Shown piece by piece: positions 59,617 to 64,000 of a DNA stretch of 64,000 bases (position 1 is the stretch's first letter; each line of letters opens with the position of its first letter). Location: contig NZ_JABFHG010000004.1 of NCBI RefSeq assembly GCF_013112485.1, forward strand, positions 62,001 to 126,000, given 5' to 3'. The stretch is from Roseicella sp. DB1501 (GTDB lineage Bacteria; Pseudomonadota; Alphaproteobacteria; Acetobacterales; Acetobacteraceae). The position numbers were made by a program, and so were the translations under genes. The notes below the pieces were generated by a model. That model ran no database searches. It saw only the letters and a program-made list of their open reading frames with translations, and was not told the DNA's origin.

Positions 59617-60342
59617 ATGAGCGCCACCGCACCCCACCCGGTCGAAAGGCTGGCCGAGGAGGACACGCTCTCACTCGCCGAGCGCGCCTATCGCCGGCTG
59701 CGCGACGCCATCGTCCAGGGCGCCCTCACCTCCGGCAGCCGCATTTCCGAACGCAGCCTGGCGCTGGCGCTCGGCATCTCCGCCCAGCCGGTGCGGGAGG
59801 CGCTGCGGCGGCTCGAGCAGGACGGCATGGTGATCACCCTGCCGCGCCGTGGCACGGTGGTGGCCGAGTTCGGCCCGGCGCGGCAGGCCGAGATGGGCCG
59901 GATCCGCGCCGCGCTGGAAGGGGCCGCGGCGGCGCTGGCCGCGGAACGCGCCGATGCCGAGGCGCTGGCGGCCCTCGCGGCGCAACTCGCCGCGATGCGC
60001 TTGGCGACCGAGGCTGGGCGGCCGGAGCGCGTCTCGGAGGCGAATGAGCGCTTCCACGCCCTGATCCATGCCGCGACGGACAACCCCTTCCTCATCCGCT
60101 CCCTCGCCGCGCTCCGCGCCTATGATCATTTCGGGCGAGTCCGTGCGCTGAACGCCAGCCCGGCGGAATTGCCGCGCGCGCTCGGCGAACATGCCGGCAT
60201 CCTCGCCGCCCTACAGGCCCGCGATCCCGAGACGGCCGAGGCGCGCATGCGCGCGCATGTCCTGCGCTCGCTCGAGATCGGCGGCCTGCTGCCGCGAAGC
60301 CCGGACAACCGAATTCCGGAGAAGAGGACGCCGCCCGCATGA
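59617..60342 (+). CDS. GntR family transcriptional regulator (FCD type)
   Basis: This is a 241-residue regulator. The N-terminal winged helix has ERAYRRLRDAIVQGALTSGSRISERSLALALGISAQPVREALRRLEQDGMV, and the C-terminal FCD domain spans about 85-225 with the metal-site ERFHALIHAATDNPFLI and EHAGILAALQARDPETAEARMRAH. FCD regulators sense organic acids or sugar acids. It overlaps the lyase gene by four bases and probably controls itself and the TRAP operon. Confidence 0.93.
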   Translation: MSATAPHPVERLAEEDTLSLAERAYRRLRDAIVQGALTSGSRISERSLALALGISAQPVREALRRLEQDGMVITLPRRGTVVAEFGPARQAEMGRIRAALEGAAAALAAERADAEALAALAAQLAAMRLATEAGRPERVSEANERFHALIHAATDNPFLIRSLAALRAYDHFGRVRALNASPAELPRALGEHAGILAALQARDPETAEARMRAHVLRSLEIGGLLPRSPDNRIPEKRTPPA

Positions 60343-61262
60343 CCCTGCCCCCCGACCGGCTGCGCACCGCGCTGACCGGCATCTCCGGCATCCTGGTCAC
60401 GCCCATGGCGGCCGATGACCGGATCGACCCCGCGCGCCTCGCGCCGATCATCGTCCGCGCCACGGCGGCCGGCGTCGATGCCCTGACCGTCAACGGCAAT
60501 ACCGGCGAGTTCTATGGCCTTGCCTTCGCCGAGGCGGAGCGGATGCAGGCCGAGGTACCGGCGCTGGTCGGCGGTCGCGCCGCGGTCGTCGCCGGGGTCG
60601 GCCGCAGCCTTGGCGAGGCCTGCGCCCTGGCGCGCCGCGCCCGGACCGATGGCGTGGATGCCGTCATGGTGCACCAGCCGCCCGACCCCTTCGTCGCGCC
60701 GCGCGGCGTCGTCGCCTATGTCGCGAAGATCGCCGAGGCGGCCGGGCTGCCGGTCGTGCTCTATCTCCGCAACGACGGCATCGGCCTGCCGGCGATCGAG
60801 GCGCTGACACGGATTCCCGGTGTGGTCGGGGTGAAATGGGCAACGCCGAACCTCATGGTGCTGGCGCAGGCGATCCGCCGGGCCGGACCAGGGGTCTCCT
60901 TCATCTGCGGCCTGGCGGAGCCCTGGGCGCCGCCGATGACCGCGCTCGGGGCGCAGGGCTTCACCTCGGGCCTGATCAACCTGCTGCCGGAGCGGTCCGT
61001 CGCCATCCTGGCCGCGTTGCGGGCGGGCGACTTCGCCCGCGCCAATGCCGAGATCGCCGCCATCCAGGGCTTCGAGGCGCTGCGGGCCGAGGAGCAGAAC
61101 GGCGCCAATGTCGCCGTGGTGAAGGCGGCGCTGGCCCTTTCCGGCATCGATGTCGGGGCGGCCCGTCCGCCGGCCGCCTGGCCGCTGCCGCCCGGCTCCG
61201 CCGCCGCGCTGCGCGATCTGCTGGCCGGCTGGGGCCTGCTGCGGCGCGACGCCGCCGAGTAG
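60339..61262 (+). CDS. DapA-family (dihydrodipicolinate synthase/N-acetylneuraminate lyase) aldolase
   Basis: This is a 307-residue class I aldolase. The Schiff-base Lys is in VVGVKWATPN, the conserved Tyr in LPVVLYLRNDG, and the carboxylate-binding loop in VNGNTGEFYGL. True DapA has GTTGE, so this may act on another 2-oxo acid such as a keto-deoxy sugar acid or 4-hydroxy compound. Coupled to gntR by ATGA and followed by TRAP genes, it likely degrades the acid imported by them. Confidence 0.88.
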   Translation: MTLPPDRLRTALTGISGILVTPMAADDRIDPARLAPIIVRATAAGVDALTVNGNTGEFYGLAFAEAERMQAEVPALVGGRAAVVAGVGRSLGEACALARRARTDGVDAVMVHQPPDPFVAPRGVVAYVAKIAEAAGLPVVLYLRNDGIGLPAIEALTRIPGVVGVKWATPNLMVLAQAIRRAGPGVSFICGLAEPWAPPMTALGAQGFTSGLINLLPERSVAILAALRAGDFARANAEIAAIQGFEALRAEEQNGANVAVVKAALALSGIDVGAARPPAAWPLPPGSAAALRDLLAGWGLLRRDAAE

Positions 61263-61288
61263 GGTGAGACGCCGCTTCCGGCGGCTTC

Positions 61289-61308
61289 TGCCATCTGCTA
61301 TAGCAGTT
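61289..61308 (+). promoter_or_regulatory. Operator-like 20-mer upstream of the second TRAP operon
   Basis: TGCCATCTGCTATAGCAGTT lies 51 bases before the dctP ATG. It contains the perfect palindrome CTGCTATAGCAG and matches the gntR site at 59595 at 18 of 20 positions. It is a likely binding site for the neighbouring GntR regulator. Confidence 0.6.
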
Positions 61309-61359
61309 CGTCAGGGCCAGGGCGGCGAAAGATCGCGCCTGGCAGGAGGATAAGGTCCG

Positions 61360-62352
61360 ATGACGATCAACGCATCCCGCCGGGCCTTGCTCGGCGCTGC
61401 CCTCACCCCCTTGACCGCCCCCTGGCTGGCGAACCGCGCAGCGGCGGCTGGCATCACGCTCCGCGCCGCCGACATCCACCCCGATGGCTATCCGACCATC
61501 GAGGGCGTCAAGCTGATGGGCCGGCTGGTGGAGGAGCGCACGAGCGGCCGCATCAAGATCCAGATGTTCCATTCCCGCCAGCTCGGCGAGGAGAAGGACA
61601 CGCTGGAGCAGACCCGCTTCGGCGTCATCGACTTCACCCGCGTCAACACCGCGCCGCTGAACAACCTGGTCCCCGCCACGCTGGTGGTGGGCCTGCCCTT
61701 CCTGTTCCGCGACACCGCGCATATGCAGGCGGTGATGGATGGGCCGATCGGCGAGGATATCGGCCGGGACACCACCTCGCACGGGCTGGTGACGCTCGCC
61801 TACTACGACAGCGGCGCGCGCTGCTTCTACACCAAGCCCCGCGCGGTGCAGGAGCCGGAGGCGCTGAAGGGCCTGAAGGTCCGGGTGCAGCAGAGCGACA
61901 TGTGGGTGGCGCTGATGCGTGCCTTCGGCGCCAATGCGACGCCGCTGCCCTTCGGCGAGGTCTATTCCGCCATCCAGACCGGGGTGGTGGACGGCGCCGA
62001 GAACAACGTCCCCACCTACTACACCTCGCGCCATTTCGAGGTGGCGAAGTTCTACACCAGGACCGAGCACAGCCTCTCGCCCGAGATCCTGGCGATGAGC
62101 AAGCGCAGCTACGACAAGCTGGCCAAGCCCGACCAGGAGATCGTCCGCCAGGCGGCGAAGGAGAGCGTGCCGCATATGCGCAAGCTCTGGGTGGCGATGG
62201 AGGAGGAGGCGCAGGCCAAGGTCGTCGCCGGCGGCGCGCAGATCGTCGAGGCGGACAAGGCGGCCTATGCCAGGCTGGTGCAGCCGGTCTACGACCAGTT
62301 CGTCAAGGATGCGAAGCTGAAGGCGCTGGTCGAACGCATCCGGGCGGCCTGA
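61360..62352 (+). CDS. dctP: TRAP transporter substrate-binding protein DctP
   Basis: This is a 330-residue periplasmic binding protein with a Tat-like leader (ASRRALLGAALTPLTAPWLANRAAAA). DctP signatures are ADIHPDGYPTIEGVKLMG, SRQLGEEKDTLEQTRFGVIDF, LKGLKVRVQQSDMWVALMRAFGANATPLPFGEVYSAIQTGVVDGAENN with the ligand Arg. Such proteins bind sugar acids or dicarboxylates. It lies just after the GntR-type operator. Confidence 0.94.
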   Translation: MTINASRRALLGAALTPLTAPWLANRAAAAGITLRAADIHPDGYPTIEGVKLMGRLVEERTSGRIKIQMFHSRQLGEEKDTLEQTRFGVIDFTRVNTAPLNNLVPATLVVGLPFLFRDTAHMQAVMDGPIGEDIGRDTTSHGLVTLAYYDSGARCFYTKPRAVQEPEALKGLKVRVQQSDMWVALMRAFGANATPLPFGEVYSAIQTGVVDGAENNVPTYYTSRHFEVAKFYTRTEHSLSPEILAMSKRSYDKLAKPDQEIVRQAAKESVPHMRKLWVAMEEEAQAKVVAGGAQIVEADKAAYARLVQPVYDQFVKDAKLKALVERIRAA

Positions 62353-62357
62353 CCGCC

Positions 62358-62888
62358 ATGCGGGCGCTGCATCGGAGCGTCGGCGGGGTGCTGACCCTGG
62401 TGGCGCGCGGCGCCATCCTCATCGCCGGCCTGGCGATGGTGGCCATGGTGCTGGTCGTCGCCTGGGGCGTCTTCGGCCGCTTCGTGCTGAACGACACGCC
62501 GGCCTGGGCCGAGGCCTCGGCGCTGCTGCTGCTTGGCTGGGTGATCCTCGGCGCCGCCGCGGCCGGGGTGCGCGAGGGCTTCCATATGGGCTTCGACACG
62601 CTGCGCGAGGTGCTGCCCGCACCGCTGGCTCGGCTGTTCCAGGTGCTGTCGGACCTCGCTGTCACCCTCTTCGGCATGGCGATGGCCTGGTACGGCGCCG
62701 ACCTGGCGCTCGAGGTCTGGGACGCGACGCTGCCCACCCTCGGCCTGCCCGGCACGGTGGAATACCTGCCGCTCGCGCTCGGCGGGCTGCTGATTGCCCT
62801 GTTCGGCCTGGAGCGACTGCTCTCGCATGCCGTGACCGGCCACGCGCCGGCCGGGATGCCGGAACACACCCTGCTCACCGACGCCTGA
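62358..62888 (+). CDS. dctQ: TRAP transporter small permease DctQ
   Basis: This is a 176-residue, four-TM subunit. The family loop VAWGVFGRFVLNDTPAWAEASALLLLGWVILGAAAAGVREGFHMGFD is intact. It starts 5 bases after dctP and ends in a 16-bp tandem duplication. The large permease follows after 64 bases. Confidence 0.92.
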   Translation: MRALHRSVGGVLTLVARGAILIAGLAMVAMVLVVAWGVFGRFVLNDTPAWAEASALLLLGWVILGAAAAGVREGFHMGFDTLREVLPAPLARLFQVLSDLAVTLFGMAMAWYGADLALEVWDATLPTLGLPGTVEYLPLALGGLLIALFGLERLLSHAVTGHAPAGMPEHTLLTDA

Positions 62889-62905
62889 TCTCACCGACGC
62901 CTGAA
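62874..62905. repeat. Tandem duplication of the dctQ gene end (16 bp x2)
   Basis: CTCACCGACGCCTGAT (62874-62889) is followed directly by CTCACCGACGCCTGAA (62890-62905). The first copy contains the dctQ stop (TGA 62886-62888); the second is downstream. Only the last base differs. Confidence 0.8.
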
Positions 62906-62952
62906 GCGGCACGCCGGGCGATCCCGGCACCGTCAGCCAGAAGGACGCCTCC

Positions 62953-64000
62953 GTGGAACTCACCGTCCTGCTCGGCAGCTTCGCGCTGCTGCTGCTGATC
63001 GGCACGCCGGTCGCCTTCGCGCTCGGCGCGGCGACGCTTGCCGCCGTGCTCTACATGGACCTGCCGCCGGTGGTGGTGTTCCAGCAGCTCTCCTCCGGCA
63101 TGAACGTCTTCTCCATGCTGGCCATCCCCTTCTTCGTCTTCGCCGGCGACCTGATGCTGCGCGGCCAGATCGCCGACCGGCTGGTGGCGCTGGCGGCCGC
63201 GATGGTCGGGCATCTGCGCGGCGGGCTGGGGCAGGTGAACATCGTCGCCGCGACGCTGTTCGGCGGCGTCTCCGGCTCGGCGGTCGCCGATGCCAGCGCG
63301 GTCGGCGGCGTCATGATCCCGCAGATGCGGGCACGGGGCTATGCGCCGGACTATGCGGTGAACATCACGGCGAACGCGGCGCTGATCGACCTGCTGATCC
63401 CGCCGAGCCACAACATGATCCTCTACGTCATCGCCGCCGGCGGGGCGATCAGCGTGGCCGATCTCTTCACCGCCGGCATCATCCCCGGCCTCGTCATGAT
63501 GCTGGCGCTGATGGTCGTCGCCTGGCTGGTCGCCATCCGCCGCGGCTATCCGCGCGAGGCCTTCCCGGGCTGGGCGGCGCTGCTGCGGCTGGCCGTCGGC
63601 GCCCTGCCGGGGCTGATGCTGATCGTCATCATCTTCGCCGGCGTCCGCAGCGGCATCTTCACCGCGACCGAGAGCGCCTGTGTCGCGGTGATCTACGCGC
63701 TGCTGGTCACCGTGCTGGTCTATCGCAGCCTGCGCTGGCAGGGCTTCCTGGAGGCGGTGGGCGGGGCGGTGCGGACCACCGGCATGGTCATGCTCATCAT
63801 CGGCACGGCGACCGCCTTCGGCTGGCTGATGGCGCTGCTGCAGGTGCCGGCGCAGACCGTCGCCTTCATGCGCGGCATTACCGAGGACCCGATCCTCACC
63901 CTGCTGCTGATCAACGTCATCCTGCTGGTGCTCGGCACCTTCATGGACATGGCGCCGCTGATCATGATCGGCACGCCGATCTTCCTGCCGGTGGTGAAGG
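62953..64000 (+). CDS. dctM: TRAP transporter large permease DctM (3' partial)
   Basis: The gene starts with GTG at 62953 (MELTVLLGSFALLLLIGTPVAFALG) and runs off the right edge; about 349 codons are present of an expected 425. Family landmarks are FAGDLMLRGQIADRLVALA, ATLFGGVSGSAVADASAVGGVMIPQM, NALLIDLLIPPSHNMILY-like and LGTFMDMAPLIMIGTPIFLPVVK. With DctP and DctQ it forms one secondary transporter energised by an ion gradient. Confidence 0.93.
   Translation, partial: MELTVLLGSFALLLLIGTPVAFALGAATLAAVLYMDLPPVVVFQQLSSGMNVFSMLAIPFFVFAGDLMLRGQIADRLVALAAAMVGHLRGGLGQVNIVAATLFGGVSGSAVADASAVGGVMIPQMRARGYAPDYAVNITANAALIDLLIPPSHNMILYVIAAGGAISVADLFTAGIIPGLVMMLALMVVAWLVAIRRGYPREAFPGWAALLRLAVGALPGLMLIVIIFAGVRSGIFTATESACVAVIYALLVTVLVYRSLRWQGFLEAVGGAVRTTGMVMLIIGTATAFGWLMALLQVPAQTVAFMRGITEDPILTLLLINVILLVLGTFMDMAPLIMIGTPIFLPVVK

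Overview
The DNA is very GC-rich, with densely packed genes, many 4-bp ATGA/TGATG overlaps and frequent GTG starts. Together with alphaproteobacterial gene neighbourhoods (hisB-hisH-hisA; secB / Tim44-type protein / mltA) and many solute-binding proteins (Bug, TRAP, ABC), this suggests a Roseomonas-like Acetobacteraceae alphaproteobacterium. That placement is an inference from gene content; there is no rRNA gene to confirm it. I saw no tRNA or rRNA gene, transposase, prophage or CRISPR array.

Layout. 0-2.5 kb: the end of an alkanesulfonate operon (ssuD partial, ssuC, ssuB). 2.5-5.6 kb: a histidine operon on the minus strand (hisB, a DUF2628-like membrane protein, hisH, a GNAT acetyltransferase, hisA). 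5.7-16.4 kb: an AI-2E-type permease with an unusual C-terminal domain, a cupin, several orphan solute-binding proteins including a tandem paralogous pair, a polysaccharide deacetylase, an M20 amidohydrolase and a methyltransferase. 16.5-21.9 kb: a two-repeat secreted protein, lepA, and a hybrid histidine kinase whose Hpt end looks frameshifted. 22-27.7 kb: a Bug protein, a VOC protein, a DUF1194 protein, a DegT aminotransferase and a PhnD-like protein. 27.8-34.7 kb: a five-gene exopolysaccharide/amino-sugar operon. 34.9-38 kb: secB, a histidine phosphatase, a Tim44-domain protein and mltA. 38.1-46.8 kb: a LutA-like protein coupled to a 2OG-Fe dioxygenase, a calcium-binding RTX-like protein, an amidase, a DUF4142 lipoprotein and a TakP-like TRAP transporter. 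46.9-54.5 kb: a six-subunit hydrogenase-4/complex-I-like operon with an embedded VOC gene. 54.9-57.9 kb: a secreted GH16-RTX glycanase. 58-64 kb: an amidase, then a GntR regulator, a DapA-family lyase and a second TRAP transporter.

The most unusual system is the hydrogenase-4-like operon. Its large subunit has serines where both N-terminal nickel-ligand cysteines should be and lacks a normal C-terminal DPCxxC motif, while the small subunit keeps all four cysteines for its iron-sulfur cluster. It should be a proton-pumping complex without [NiFe] chemistry (Ehr-like), and a VOC-fold gene is translationally coupled where a HyfH-type ferredoxin gene might be expected.

Other signals are: a 20-bp operator-like motif shared by the gntR start and the TRAP operon leader; a dispersed two-hairpin intergenic repeat in two inverted copies; a 13-bp near-palindrome shared by the promoters of the two RTX-type genes; four short tandem duplications that copy gene ends including the stop codon; and two four-unit 12-bp tandem repeats at gene starts in the exopolysaccharide operon.
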